From Gammaproteobacteria bacterium (lineage in GTDB: Bacteria > Pseudomonadota > Gammaproteobacteria > Steroidobacterales > SZUA-146), in assembly GCA_003228965.1 (NCBI GenBank), contig QIGP01000303.1, forward strand, positions 1 through 15,967: DNA of 15,967 nt, in the 5' to 3' direction. The notes beneath the pieces are model-generated. The model saw nothing but the letters and a program-made list of their open reading frames with translations. It was not told the origin of the DNA and did not search any database. This document shows, piece after piece, positions 6,783 through 14,442 of the stretch (position 1 is the stretch's first letter; the number at the start of each line of letters is the position of its first letter). The position numbers were made by a program, and so were the translations under genes.

Positions 6783-8243
6783 ATGTTGAATCGACGTCAG
6801 TTTTACATTAACGGCCAATGGGTAAATCCTGTAGCTGACACAGATCAAGCAAGCGAGGAGCTTGACGTGATCAATCCTTCAACTGAAGAGTCCTGCGCGG
6901 TGATTTCACTGGGCGGGCAAAAAGATACCGACGCGGCGGTAGCGGCGGCCAAAGCCGCTTTCGAAGGATGGTCTACAACGCCAAAAGGCGAGCGCATAGC
7001 CGTACTTGAGCGTGTGTTGGAATCTTACACCGCAAGGCTCGACGAGATGGCGCAAGCGATTAGCCTTGAAATGGGCGCCCCCATTGATATGGCGCGAGCG
7101 CAGCAGGCAATGACCGGCATCGGCAATATTAAAGGTGCCATTCGGGCCGCGAAACAGTTCGAGTTTGACCGAACGCTTGGCGATCATGCGCCCAATGACC
7201 GAATTTTTTACGAAGCCATTGGGGTGGTGGGTTTGATTACTCCGTGGAACTGGCCCATTAATCAGGTCACTCTTAAAGTTATGCCGGCCCTCGCAGCAGG
7301 CTGCACCATGGTGCTCAAGCCGTCAGAAATAGCACCACTGTCTTCTTTGTTGCTTGCGCAAATTCTTGACGACGCAGGAGTACCCGCCGGTGTATTCAAT
7401 CTCGTTAACGGAGACGGACCAGGCGTAGGCACGCAGCTTTCAACGCATCCCGACGTCGATATGATTTCGTTCACAGGTTCGACCAGAGCGGGTGCTCTGG
7501 TGTCGCAAAACGCAGCTGAAACGCAAAAACGCGTGCATTTGGAATTGGGAGGCAAGGGCGCCAATCTGGTGTTTGCCGACGCGAACGACGCCGCCGTCAA
7601 GCGTGGTGCGATGCACTGCTTTAACAATACCGGACAGTCCTGCAATGCGCCGACTCGCATGTTGGTTCAGCGCGAGCGATACGACGAAGCGGTTAGCGAA
7701 GCGGTTGCGGCCGCCGGTGCTTGTCGTGTGGCGTCAGCTTCACAAAGTGGTCGACACATAGGTCCTGTGGTTAGCAAAGTGCAGTACGACAAGATTCAGC
7801 ATCTCATTAAAGCAGGCATCGATGAAGGCGCGCGTCTGGTAGCGGGTGGTTTGGGTAAGCCCGAAGGCCTCGACACAGGCTACTACGTCAAACCCACCGT
7901 ATTTGCCGACGTGAATAACGGTATGACGATTGCTCAGGAAGAGATATTTGGACCGGTGCTATCGATTATTCCGTTTGACAGCGAAGAGGAAGCGATCGCG
8001 ATTGCTAACGACACGCCTTACGGACTGACCAACTATATACAGTCAAACGATCCAGGTCGTTGCCAACGCGTAGCTCGTCGCCTGCGTGCCGGTATGGTCG
8101 AAATGAATGGGAAAGCGCGTGGGCCAGGTGCACCGTTTGGTGGTGTTAAAGCCTCCGGCAACGGTCGCGAAGGTGGCGTATGGGGTCTGGAAGAATTTTT
8201 GGAAGTGAAATCAGTTAGCGGCTGGGAAGAGCAGGCAAGCTAA
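6783..8243 (+). CDS. NAD(P)-dependent aldehyde dehydrogenase family protein
   Basis: This cytosolic enzyme would oxidise an aldehyde to the carboxylate with NAD or NADP. The ATG at 6783 (MLNRRQFYINGQWV) is chosen because AGGAG lies 7 nt upstream and the family begins there; the frame is open further upstream to 6690 but unsupported. The 486 residues are the standard family length. Key residues visible: PWNWP with Asn156; LKPSE with the cofactor Lys179 and Glu182; FTGSTRAG near 230; LELGGKGANLVF with Glu254; NNTGQSCNAPTR with nucleophile Cys287; and EEIFGPVLSI. The natural aldehyde is not predictable. The divergent symporter may import a compound whose aldehyde intermediate is processed here. 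It is convergent with the Dabb lipoprotein gene, and its terminator lies inside that gene. Confidence 0.93.
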   Translation: MLNRRQFYINGQWVNPVADTDQASEELDVINPSTEESCAVISLGGQKDTDAAVAAAKAAFEGWSTTPKGERIAVLERVLESYTARLDEMAQAISLEMGAPIDMARAQQAMTGIGNIKGAIRAAKQFEFDRTLGDHAPNDRIFYEAIGVVGLITPWNWPINQVTLKVMPALAAGCTMVLKPSEIAPLSSLLLAQILDDAGVPAGVFNLVNGDGPGVGTQLSTHPDVDMISFTGSTRAGALVSQNAAETQKRVHLELGGKGANLVFADANDAAVKRGAMHCFNNTGQSCNAPTRMLVQRERYDEAVSEAVAAAGACRVASASQSGRHIGPVVSKVQYDKIQHLIKAGIDEGARLVAGGLGKPEGLDTGYYVKPTVFADVNNGMTIAQEEIFGPVLSIIPFDSEEEAIAIANDTPYGLTNYIQSNDPGRCQRVARRLRAGMVEMNGKARGPGAPFGGVKASGNGREGGVWGLEEFLEVKSVSGWEEQAS

Positions 8244-8250
8244 CGCTTCC

Positions 8251-8667
8251 TTACCGGTCAATTTCAAAGTCGTACACGATATAGCGCTCGGTGACGGGCG
8301 CTATATCGTTTTTTAAAATGGTTAGGTGTACCGGGTCGATGGCATAGGCTCTTAGCGCTTCTGTTGACTCAAGTTCAACGTAAAGTCCCACATCGAAGCT
8401 GTCATCGACCACAGGCTGTTCGCTCGGAATGCTCTGTCCTACCTTGACCCGTATAACGCCTTCTATTTTTTCAAGGTGCTGGCTTGCCTCGACTAACTGT
8501 GCCCGATGGGCTGTATTTCCGGGTTCCTTGAGCCAGACAAGGATGACGTGAGCAAGAGGAGTGTCTTCATCGCCAAACGTGACGTTGTAGGTGCAGCTGG
8601 TGCTTGCAAAAGCGGCCAGTAGAACCAGGCATGCGGCACGAACGTTGTTGGGAATGTTGGCTTTCAT
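8251..8667 (-). CDS. Dabb (stress-responsive alpha/beta barrel) domain lipoprotein
   Basis: The 138-residue product starts with a signal sequence (VRAACLVLLAAFASTSC) with a lipobox-like TS-C, so Cys25 is probably lipidated. The rest, starting AHVILVWLKEPGNTAHRAQL and continuing through VIRVKVGQSIP, SFDVGLYVELESTEALRAYA and HLTILKNDIAPVTERYIVYD, has the order and spacing of a Dabb ferredoxin-like domain: His-Val-x-x-x-Trp-Leu-Lys at the first strand and DPxHxx near the end. Dabb proteins form small dimers of largely unknown function. The gene starts 19 nt after the DUF4124 stop, so it is probably the last gene of the adenine-deaminase operon. Its last codons overlap a perfect hairpin that terminates the convergent dehydrogenase transcript. 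Confidence 0.8.
   Translation of the reverse strand: MKANIPNNVRAACLVLLAAFASTSCTYNVTFGDEDTPLAHVILVWLKEPGNTAHRAQLVEASQHLEKIEGVIRVKVGQSIPSEQPVVDDSFDVGLYVELESTEALRAYAIDPVHLTILKNDIAPVTERYIVYDFEIDR
8276..8314 (+). terminator. Intrinsic terminator of the aldehyde dehydrogenase, inside the Dabb gene
   Basis: The stem ACGATATAGCGC (8276-8287) pairs perfectly over 12 bp with GCGCTATATCGT (8298-8309) around a 10-nt loop, and is followed by a T-tract to 8314. It lies about 33 nt after the dehydrogenase stop and within the C-terminal codons of the convergent Dabb gene. Confidence 0.8.
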
Positions 8668-8686
8668 GATATGACTACTCTCGTTA

Positions 8687-9142
8687 TTACGTATCGTCCA
8701 GGCGCTGCTTTAACTCTTTGTTACGCTGCTCCAGTTCTTCTTTGACCTTGTTGGTTTCATCTACAGGGTGAAATATGGACGGTAGCTCGTTGTCCCTGGG
8801 TGCGGGCTTGTCGGGTGCAGGCTTTTCTTGTTCAGGCGCAGGCGCAGGTTTTCGAGTCGGTGTCGCTTGAATAATGTTGACGTTAGGGTCAACGGTAATG
8901 ATTTCGCTGTTCTGTGAAGGTGCGGCATCCGAGTAATGCCATTGACCGTTCTCGTCCTTCCACTTATGTACTTCTACCTTGCTGCCTGGCTTGACGCTTG
9001 AACCTGAACTCATCCAGTTCATAATACGTTGAGTCACGTCACTCAAACGCATCAGCGGCTGACCGTCCGGGCCGCGCATGAAAAACGGTCCTGCCATGGC
9101 CAGAATGAGCAGTAGCGCTATTAATTTCACGAATAGTTTCAT
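8687..9142 (-). CDS. DUF4124 domain protein, membrane-anchored or exported
   Basis: From the ATG at 9142 the product is 151 residues. Residues 1-22 are a hydrophobic signal or anchor (KLFVKLIALLLILAMAGPFF). Residues 54-75 contain KVEVHKWKDENGQWHYSD, the DUF4124 signature (x-K-W-x-D-x-x-G-x-x-H-Y-S-D). A Pro/Ala/Lys/Glu-rich linker (near 95-120) follows, and the tail (VKEELEQRNKELKQRLDD) is a charged coiled coil. An ATG further upstream at 9295 is open but would place translated sequence over the small upstream gene and hide the signal peptide, so 9142 is preferred. GGGAAGAG lies upstream. The function is unknown; the domain usually sits in periplasmic or envelope proteins of proteobacteria. 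It stands between the small secreted peptide and the Dabb lipoprotein. Confidence 0.85.
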   Translation of the reverse strand: MKLFVKLIALLLILAMAGPFFMRGPDGQPLMRLSDVTQRIMNWMSSGSSVKPGSKVEVHKWKDENGQWHYSDAAPSQNSEIITVDPNVNIIQATPTRKPAPAPEQEKPAPDKPAPRDNELPSIFHPVDETNKVKEELEQRNKELKQRLDDT

Positions 9143-9174
9143 GGCAGTATTCTCTTCCCAGGAAAAAAGATCAG

Positions 9175-9285
9175 CTAACGAGGCTTGGCTTTGAAGTAGT
9201 CGTAAGGAGCCGCGGCCAGATTGTTGCAAGCTATCGTAGCTGCCAGTAGGGAGGCTGCGACGCCGAGCGTGCTCGAACGCTTCAC
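9175..9285 (-). CDS. Small secreted peptide, 36 residues, GTG start overlapping the upstream stop
   Basis: The GTG at 9285-9283 shares GTGA with the TGA of the adenine deaminase gene, the usual arrangement for translational coupling. The product begins [20 protein letters not shown] and continues [16 protein letters not shown], ending at TAG 9177-9175. A basic start, a hydrophobic stretch and LAAA form a credible Sec signal peptide that would release about ten residues ([10 protein letters not shown]). Alternatively TIA-C may be a weak lipobox, giving an entericidin-like small lipoprotein. The DUF4124 gene starts 32 nt later. I know no family for it. It is supported by position and signal-like composition only. 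Confidence 0.5.
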   Translation of the reverse strand: MKRSSTLGVAASLLAATIACNNLAAAPYDYFKAKPR

Positions 9286-10295
9286 CCGAACTCACGTTCG
9301 AGTTGCGCGATGGTCTCCAAATGAGTGTTGCGCAAGGTTTCGTCCATGAAGGCGGCGTTAAAAGCGTTGCACGTGACCTTAATCATATCCGCCGCCGACA
9401 GATTCAGTGCCGACTGTGTTTGAAGGTAATTGTCGTTCATGTATCCGCCAAAGTAGGCCGGGTCGTCTGAGTTAATAGTGACGCACAATCCTGCCTCAAG
9501 TAGCTGCTTGAAATTATGTTGCTCCATGGAATCGAACACGCACAGGGCGATGTTGGATAGCGGGCACACGGTAAGTGGTACCTGGTCCTGGACCAGTCTG
9601 GCCACAAGCTTTGGATCTTCAAGGCAGCGAACACCGTGATCGATGCGTACGACATTGAGCAGGTCGAGCGCTTCGTGAATGTACTCAGGAGGTCCCTCTT
9701 CGCCTGCGTGAGCAACCGCAACCAGCCCTTCTTTGCGAGCACGTGCAAAGACGTTTTTAAATTTGGAAGGGGGGTGGCCCATTTCCGAAGAAGCGAGTCC
9801 TACGGCCCGTATTTGATCTTTGTAAGGAAGAGCTGCGTCCAGCGCCTTCTCGGCTTCAGCTTCGCTTAAGTGACGCAAGAAACACAGGATTTGCACACCG
9901 GATATTCCTAGTTGGGCCTCTCCGTCTTTTAATGCCCGATCGATGCCCTGAATGACAGTTTCGGTTGGGACGCCTCTGTCAGTATGGGTCTGCGTATCGG
10001 TAAAGAGTTCAACATGTTTAACGTTGTCTTTAGCGACTCTTTCAAGATAGGCCCAAGTCATATCGTAGAAATCTTGTTCGGTTTTTAGCACCTGCGTGCC
10101 AATGTGGTACAAATCGAGAAAAGACTGCAGGTCAGAAAAGTCGTAGGCCGCTTTTATTTCATCGACGGTAGAAAACGGCAACGTCACGTTGTTGCGCTTG
10201 GACAGCGCCATCATTAACTCAGGTTCGAGCGTGCCTTCAATGTGAAGGTGTAACTCGGCTTTGGGTAAACGTTTAATAAGAGAGGTGATGTTCAT
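9282..10295 (-). CDS. Adenine deaminase (adenosine deaminase superfamily, Aah1-like)
   Basis: A cytosolic zinc amidohydrolase that probably converts adenine to hypoxanthine in purine salvage. The 337 residues show [18 protein letters not shown] with zinc ligands His16 and His18; [19 protein letters not shown] with zinc ligand His196 and catalytic Glu199; RIDHGVRC with His220; CPLSN; and [13 protein letters not shown] with Asp277 as zinc ligand and Asp278. The [11 protein letters not shown] and [14 protein letters not shown] forms are those I associate with the adenine-specific branch rather than true adenosine deaminases; that branch call is inference. The ATG at 10295 fits the family start. 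The frame is open to 10421, but that extension would run through the htpX terminator. It probably leads an operon with the small peptide, DUF4124 and Dabb genes. Confidence 0.88.
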   Translation of the reverse strand: MNITSLIKRLPKAELHLHIEGTLEPELMMALSKRNNVTLPFSTVDEIKAAYDFSDLQSFLDLYHIGTQVLKTEQDFYDMTWAYLERVAKDNVKHVELFTDTQTHTDRGVPTETVIQGIDRALKDGEAQLGISGVQILCFLRHLSEAEAEKALDAALPYKDQIRAVGLASSEMGHPPSKFKNVFARARKEGLVAVAHAGEEGPPEYIHEALDLLNVVRIDHGVRCLEDPKLVARLVQDQVPLTVCPLSNIALCVFDSMEQHNFKQLLEAGLCVTINSDDPAYFGGYMNDNYLQTQSALNLSAADMIKVTCNAFNAAFMDETLRNTHLETIAQLEREFG

Positions 10296-10393
10296 GTATT
10301 TATCCGGCAACAAATCGTAACTTGAGAGCATACTCCTTGAGGTGTCGGCTGGTAAGTCCATACGAGACGGTCCAGGTAGCAAGCTCTGAACAT

Positions 10394-10428
10394 TAAAAGG
10401 CCCCGATGCGGGGCAGCGCATCGGGGCC
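10394..10428 (-). terminator. Intrinsic terminator of htpX
   Basis: On the minus strand a perfect 12-bp stem, GGCCCCGATGCG with CGCATCGGGGCC around a 6-nt loop (10399-10428), is followed by TTTT (10398-10395). It lies 22 nt after the htpX stop and about 100 nt before the adenine deaminase start, so it separates the two transcription units. Confidence 0.85.
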
Positions 10429-10450
10429 GGTAAGGTGTAGCTTTAGCGGT

Positions 10451-11338
10451 TTAGCGAAAGTTTGTTTGCTTTTCCAGTGCTGCAATTCGCTCTTCCAGCG
10501 GCGGGTGGGTCATAAACAGCTTGCCAAACTTCGAGCGACCTCCGCCAATGCCGAACGCCGAGAGCTGTTCTGGCAAGGGCTCGGTCGAGCTCTTCTGCAG
10601 ACGCTTCAGCGCGTTGATCATTTTGTTACGTCCTGCAAGTTTTGCAGCTCCGGCGTCGGCACGAAATTCTCGCCGCCTCGAGAACCACATCACGATGATG
10701 CTGGCCAGGAAGCTGAACAGAATTTGCGCCGCAATATAGCCGACGAAAAAGCCCATTCCACGGCCACTCTCTGATTTGAACACTACCCGGTCGATCCAGT
10801 GGCCAACAATGCGAGAGAAGAAAATGACAAAGGTATTAACTACGCCTTGTACAAGCGTCAGGGTCACCATGTCGCCGTTGGCAACATGACTGATTTCGTG
10901 GGCCAGTACGGCCTCGGCTTCGTCACGAGTCATGCCTTTCATTAGCCCGGTGCTGACAGCAACCAAAGCGCTGTTGCGACGAGCGCCTGTAGCAAACGCG
11001 TTGACGTCGTTTGCCTCATAAATGGCCACTTCAGGGGTCTTGATACCGGCAGCCGCGGCCTGTTTGGCCACTGTGTCCACAAGCCAGCGTTCCATTTCGT
11101 TGGTTGGCTGTTCGATGACGCGCGCACCTGTAGATCGTTTTGCCGCCCACTTGGATATGGCCAGTGAGATAAAGGAGCCGCCAAAACCGATAACGGCGGA
11201 CAAGATGAGCAGAGCGTTAAGGTCGAGATCAACACCGTTGCTTTTTAATGTTCCGCCGATTCCAAACAAGCTGAAGACGATGGATATAAGGACGAGGATG
11301 GCAAAGTTTGTCGCGACAAACAGAAATATACGTTGCAT
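10451..11338 (-). CDS. htpX: Membrane zinc metalloprotease HtpX (M48B)
   Basis: Inner-membrane quality-control protease that degrades misfolded membrane proteins. Its 295 residues compare with 293 in E. coli. Membrane segments lie near 4-25 and 40-62, with two hydrophobic stretches around 160-180 and 195-220. The catalytic motif [14 protein letters not shown] gives zinc ligands His147 and His151 and catalytic Glu148. [11 protein letters not shown] supplies the third ligand, Glu224. [24 protein letters not shown] and [13 protein letters not shown] are family signatures. The ATG at 11338 has AAGGA upstream. A sigma-32-type promoter about 43 nt upstream matches its known heat-shock role in E. 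coli. It is monocistronic, with its own terminator. Confidence 0.95.
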   Translation of the reverse strand: MQRIFLFVATNFAILVLISIVFSLFGIGGTLKSNGVDLDLNALLILSAVIGFGGSFISLAISKWAAKRSTGARVIEQPTNEMERWLVDTVAKQAAAAGIKTPEVAIYEANDVNAFATGARRNSALVAVSTGLMKGMTRDEAEAVLAHEISHVANGDMVTLTLVQGVVNTFVIFFSRIVGHWIDRVVFKSESGRGMGFFVGYIAAQILFSFLASIIVMWFSRRREFRADAGAAKLAGRNKMINALKRLQKSSTEPLPEQLSAFGIGGGRSKFGKLFMTHPPLEERIAALEKQTNFR

Positions 11339-11380
11339 TCGGGTTTCCTTGACAGATTAACTAACCAGACTATTAATAAG

Positions 11381-11408
11381 ACATTGGGGCGCAGGAATAA
11401 GTTTCAAG
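11381..11408 (-). promoter_or_regulatory. Sigma-32 heat-shock promoter of htpX
   Basis: Minus strand CTTGAAA (11408-11402), 12-nt spacer, CCCCAATGT (11389-11381). The RpoH consensus is CTTGAAA then about 11-16 nt then CCCCATnT. The -35 is perfect and the -10 begins with the full CCCC tract. Transcription would start about 35-40 nt before the htpX ATG. Confidence 0.72.
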
Positions 11409-11442
11409 CACAATCTCTCAGACTGGGTGGCAGTATCACGTC

Positions 11443-11464
11443 AAATTTACCCTAAATTTACCCT
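11443..11464. repeat. Perfect 11-bp tandem repeat
   Basis: AAATTTACCCT occurs twice in immediate succession in the roughly 280-nt gap between htpX and the flavoprotein gene, about 35 bp upstream of the heat-shock -35 element. Apart from this and the promoter, that gap shows nothing else recognisable. Confidence 0.7.
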
Positions 11465-11617
11465 GACCGGTTCACTCTTGAGGTGTAATTTAATCACGAA
11501 TTCTTCCTGGTTGCACGCAGTGACCACATTTATCTCAATTAAAAACAATAATTTACAGATGCTCAATGGCTTTGCCTCCTGAGCCCGCAGTATTAGTAAC
11601 AACGATTTGTCGTAGCG

Positions 11618-12799
11618 CTAGAAAGCGTTGGCTGCTGCCACGGACGAAGACCACGCCCATTGGAAGTTAAAGCCACCCAAATGCCCCGTAACGTCGACCA
11701 CTTCGCCGATGCAGTACAGGCCAGGTTGACGTTGGCTCTCCATGGTTTGCGATGACAATTCACGAGTATCGACACCGCCCAACGTGACCTCGGCGGTTCG
11801 GTACCCTTCAGTGCCAGACGGAATCAAAGACCAATCGTGCAAAGCGTGGGCAATTCTTTGCAACGCGGCGTTCTTAAGGTCGGCGAGCGGGCTCGCTTCG
11901 AACTCAGGCCACATCAGGTTCTGTAGCTCAAGCACCAGTGCTTTGGGGAGAACACTGCCAATAATGCGTCGCAGCGTAGCTTTCGGTTGAGTCGTTTTTG
12001 CCTCCAACAGCAAATTTCCAAGGTCGATTTGGGGCGACAAATTAATCGACAGCTCGTGGCCGAGTTGCCAATAGCTAGAAATCTGCAATGCTGCTGGACC
12101 GCTTAAGCCGCGGTGAGTGAAAAGCAGGTTTTCGTCAAAAGAAGTGTTTGCGACACTCATTCGCGACGCGGTGCTGACGCCGCTCAGGCGGGTGCTGAAT
12201 TCCTGGAGATGTCCCGTTAACGTGAAGGGCACGAGCCCTGCACGTGTCGGCAGTACGGTGTGACCAAACTGGCGTGCCAGTCGAAAGCCAAAATCACTGG
12301 CGCCCATTTTTGGGATTGAGAGCCCACCTGTGGCGACGACGAGTTTAGACGCCTTAAAAACCCCGTGCGCGCTGCTCACGGCGTAATCTGTGGAGAATTT
12401 TACGTCCGCCACCGCGCTCGACTTGAATATGCGTACGCCAGCCTCGTCGCATTCTCTTTGCAAGAGACTCACGATGTCTTTCGAGGAGTTATCGCAAAAC
12501 AACTGACCCAGTGTTTTTTCGTGGTAGGCCACGCCGTGCTTTTCCACCAGCTTGATGAAGTCCCACTGCGTGTAGCGCTTGAGTGCCGATATGCAAAAGC
12601 GAGGGTTTTCCGACAAAAAACATGATGGTTCACAGTGCAAATTGGTGAAATTGCACCGTCCACCGCCAGACATCAGGATTTTTTTACCAATTTTATTGGC
12701 GCCTTCCAGTACCACCACATTTAAACCGCGGTGTCCCGCCGTAAGCGCGCACATGAGGCCGGCGGCACCGCCGCCTATGATGATGACGTCTGTTTTCAC
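11618..12799 (-). CDS. BaiN/RdsA (YhiN/HI0933-like) NAD(P)/FAD-dependent oxidoreductase
   Basis: A soluble flavoprotein of about 393 residues, the family size. The N-terminus VKTDVIIIGGGAAGLMCALT is the FAD-binding Rossmann motif, followed by LEGANKIGKKILMSGGGRCN, the diagnostic YhiN/BaiN stretch with GGGRCNFTN. Mid-protein LVVATGGLSIPKMGASDFGF and the C-terminal AEVTLGGVDTREL and YCIGEVVDVTGHLGGFNFQW complete the signature. Members are poorly characterised; some act in bile-acid or thiol metabolism. The GTG at 12799 puts the start where the family begins; another in-frame GTG at 12832 would add 11 residues, and neither has a clear ribosome-binding site. The gene is transcribed toward htpX but separated from it by the heat-shock promoter. 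Confidence 0.9.
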   Translation of the reverse strand: MKTDVIIIGGGAAGLMCALTAGHRGLNVVVLEGANKIGKKILMSGGGRCNFTNLHCEPSCFLSENPRFCISALKRYTQWDFIKLVEKHGVAYHEKTLGQLFCDNSSKDIVSLLQRECDEAGVRIFKSSAVADVKFSTDYAVSSAHGVFKASKLVVATGGLSIPKMGASDFGFRLARQFGHTVLPTRAGLVPFTLTGHLQEFSTRLSGVSTASRMSVANTSFDENLLFTHRGLSGPAALQISSYWQLGHELSINLSPQIDLGNLLLEAKTTQPKATLRRIIGSVLPKALVLELQNLMWPEFEASPLADLKNAALQRIAHALHDWSLIPSGTEGYRTAEVTLGGVDTRELSSQTMESQRQPGLYCIGEVVDVTGHLGGFNFQWAWSSSVAAANAF

Positions 12800-12832
12800 G
12801 CCGCGACTATATACGATTGCAGGTAACGACAC

Positions 12833-13590
12833 ACTCGAAGTGACGAGTCTTGAGTGAAATTCGCTTTTTGGGAGGTGTAACAGAAAGTCATTTCTTTAAT
12901 GTTGTGTGTAACGGTGATGGCTTTGCCAGGTTGATCGCATAGTACGTACAATCGCGTTTAATGTACGTGTGTTACACGAACTACGACAATGCAAAAAATG
13001 TGTCTTTGCGTAAATTGTGCGCAAAGTGACGAAAAAACAAACGTTTTCTGCGAATGAGAAATAGAGTTGTAGAATTCCGGAAACGGGTCCGGATTGCGTT
13101 CCTGCTTCGTTTCATTATCTTTTTTTGACGGTCATGTTTCCAAAAGCATCTTGTGAAATTAACTACACGCGCACGAAAGTTCTGGTGTGTGATATTTGCT
13201 TCACCGACTGGTAGTGCAACTAACGTTTTTATAAACCCTGTATTTAAAGGGTTTCGCACGATCGTAAATAAAAACGATGGTCATGGCATGCGGTGTTCAA
13301 CTTTTATTATACGTTGCGTTAATTTTGAGTCGCCAACTTTTTGACACGTGCACAACTAACATTTTTTGTTTTAGTGACTGCATTGAACGTGCGTTAAAAA
13401 ATGCAACGTTGATGTCACAAAAATGCGATGAGAGTCACAGGTATTGCGTAGAAGCCAAATACAATGGCATCCTATTGCCACGTTGTTGCCTTAGCAACGT
13501 GTACACGTCAGGCGCCGCGGTGCAGGTGTTGGACTCGTTTGAACGTTTTCGGTTGTCCACCGGATTACGAGTCCAGCATTTGCATCGAAG
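12833..13590. other. Gene-poor, AT-richer intergenic stretch
   Basis: No credible gene was found on either strand. Open frames here (for example 13277-13681 plus, 12981-13259 minus) give implausible proteins with no recognisable motif or ribosome-binding site. Visible structure: small inverted repeats CTTTGCG/CGCAAAG (13004-13026), AAACCCT/AGGGTTT (13233-13254) and CACGTTG/CAACGTG (13479-13501), and three copies of AACGTTTT at 13040, 13222 and 13542. Base composition differs from the flanking genes, consistent with decayed or acquired DNA. Confidence 0.5.
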
Positions 13591-13591
13591 C

Positions 13592-13771
13592 TCACGTCTG
13601 ACGTTTGCGCAGCAAGCCCAGAATTCGCTGTCGCTGAATCTCTGCGCTGTCCCCGGCGCCAAACACGATTATTCCCGATGAACAGGTATCACCAAAGGTT
13701 TCTACGACGCTGATGGTCTGCCCTAATCCCAATCCGGAGCGTGGAAGAAAGAGACAATCGACTAGCTGATT
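13592..13771 (-). pseudogene. Unassigned coding-like remnant
   Basis: Fifty-nine codons are open with no start codon. They include LVDCLFLPRSGLGLGQTISV, VETFGDTCSSGIIVFGAG and EIQRQRILGLLRKRQT, ending at TGA 13594-13592. The residue mix (glycine turns, Ile/Val strands, basic helical end) looks coding, unlike the surrounding open frames. The same frame continues upstream past the in-frame TGA at 13774-13772 (DLTISTITHMEFDPTARTSP) and joins the frame of the TIGR03084 fragment at its stop. It may be the tail of a gene broken by a nonsense mutation. No family recognised. Confidence 0.25.
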
Positions 13772-13873
13772 TCATGGCGAAGTCCTGGCCGTTGGGTCAA
13801 ATTCCATATGGGTTATGGTCGAAATAGTCAGATCGGGTTGCTTAAATTGATGAGATTGGGTCGGGTGCGTGGA

Positions 13874-14442
13874 TCACGGTATTACAAACATCGAGTTTGA
13901 TGCTCCGGCAACCGTGACAAAACGCGAGCCGGGTGTCGGTGGTGCTTCCGGTGGGCCCGCAAAGCACTGGGCAATCTCCATCCAGGCTTGTGCGTTGTTG
14001 TCACGAACATTTAGTTGTGTATCGCGAATGTTACGTACTTGCGTCACCACCTGACAGAACTCGGTGGCGCTGCCGCTAATGATGTTGCTGTCAGAAGGGC
14101 TGTTGAAGGTCCATTTGTCTCCCGACGGAGCGCACAGAACAATATATGGAGTGGGTTCCGGTGGCGTAACGCCGCGATTCTTGAAGGTCCAGCCGTACGT
14201 GTTTACACCCAGCACCACAATGTTCTTGATGCGATCCTCGTTCTTGCGAACCACGCCGAACACATCGTATATGGCTTGAGCATGCGACCAGATTTCCATG
14301 AGCCTTGCCGTAATACTTGAACGAACGCTCATAGTCGGACCAGCCCATTCGACGCGCTCATCGGGCTCTGATTGTGCAAAGACGTATCGGCCACCCAGTT
14401 CCAGATGTGCAAGTGCCCTAGAATATCGTTGAGGGACCACGG
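13874..14442 (-). pseudogene. TIGR03084-family metal-binding protein, internally deleted and frameshifted
   Basis: The longer frame gives the C-terminal two thirds of the family: DERVEWAGPTMSVRSSITAR, LMEIWSHAQAIYDVFGVVRK, IVVLGVNTYGWTFKNRGV, GSATEFCQVVTQVRNIRDTQ and WMEIAQCFAGPPEAPPTPGS. The normal N-terminal motif, PWSLNDILGHLHIWNWVADT, is present but in another frame (14442 down to about 14372). The intervening roughly 80-100 residues of a normal member of about 260 are absent. An out-of-frame deletion near 14361-14376 therefore fused the two parts, and residues before WSLND are also missing at 14442. The family belongs to the DinB/maleylpyruvate-isomerase-like fold and often sits with acyl-CoA catabolic genes, as here. 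The family identification is from memory but the match is extensive. Confidence 0.75.

Noticed and set aside
9143..9295. Longer N-terminus for the DUF4124 protein
   Set aside because: It would overlap the small peptide gene and bury the signal sequence; the ATG at 9142 gives a clean exported protein.
10296..10421. Longer N-terminus for the adenine deaminase
   Set aside because: The extension would translate through the htpX terminator hairpin and has no similarity to the family, which begins about ten residues before LPKAELHLH. An inner ATG with AAGGAG (near 10331) has only a 1-nt spacing.
13277..13681. 134-residue plus-strand frame in the gene-poor region
   Set aside because: Cys-rich, irregular translation with no ribosome-binding site or motif, and it overlaps a more protein-like minus-strand remnant.
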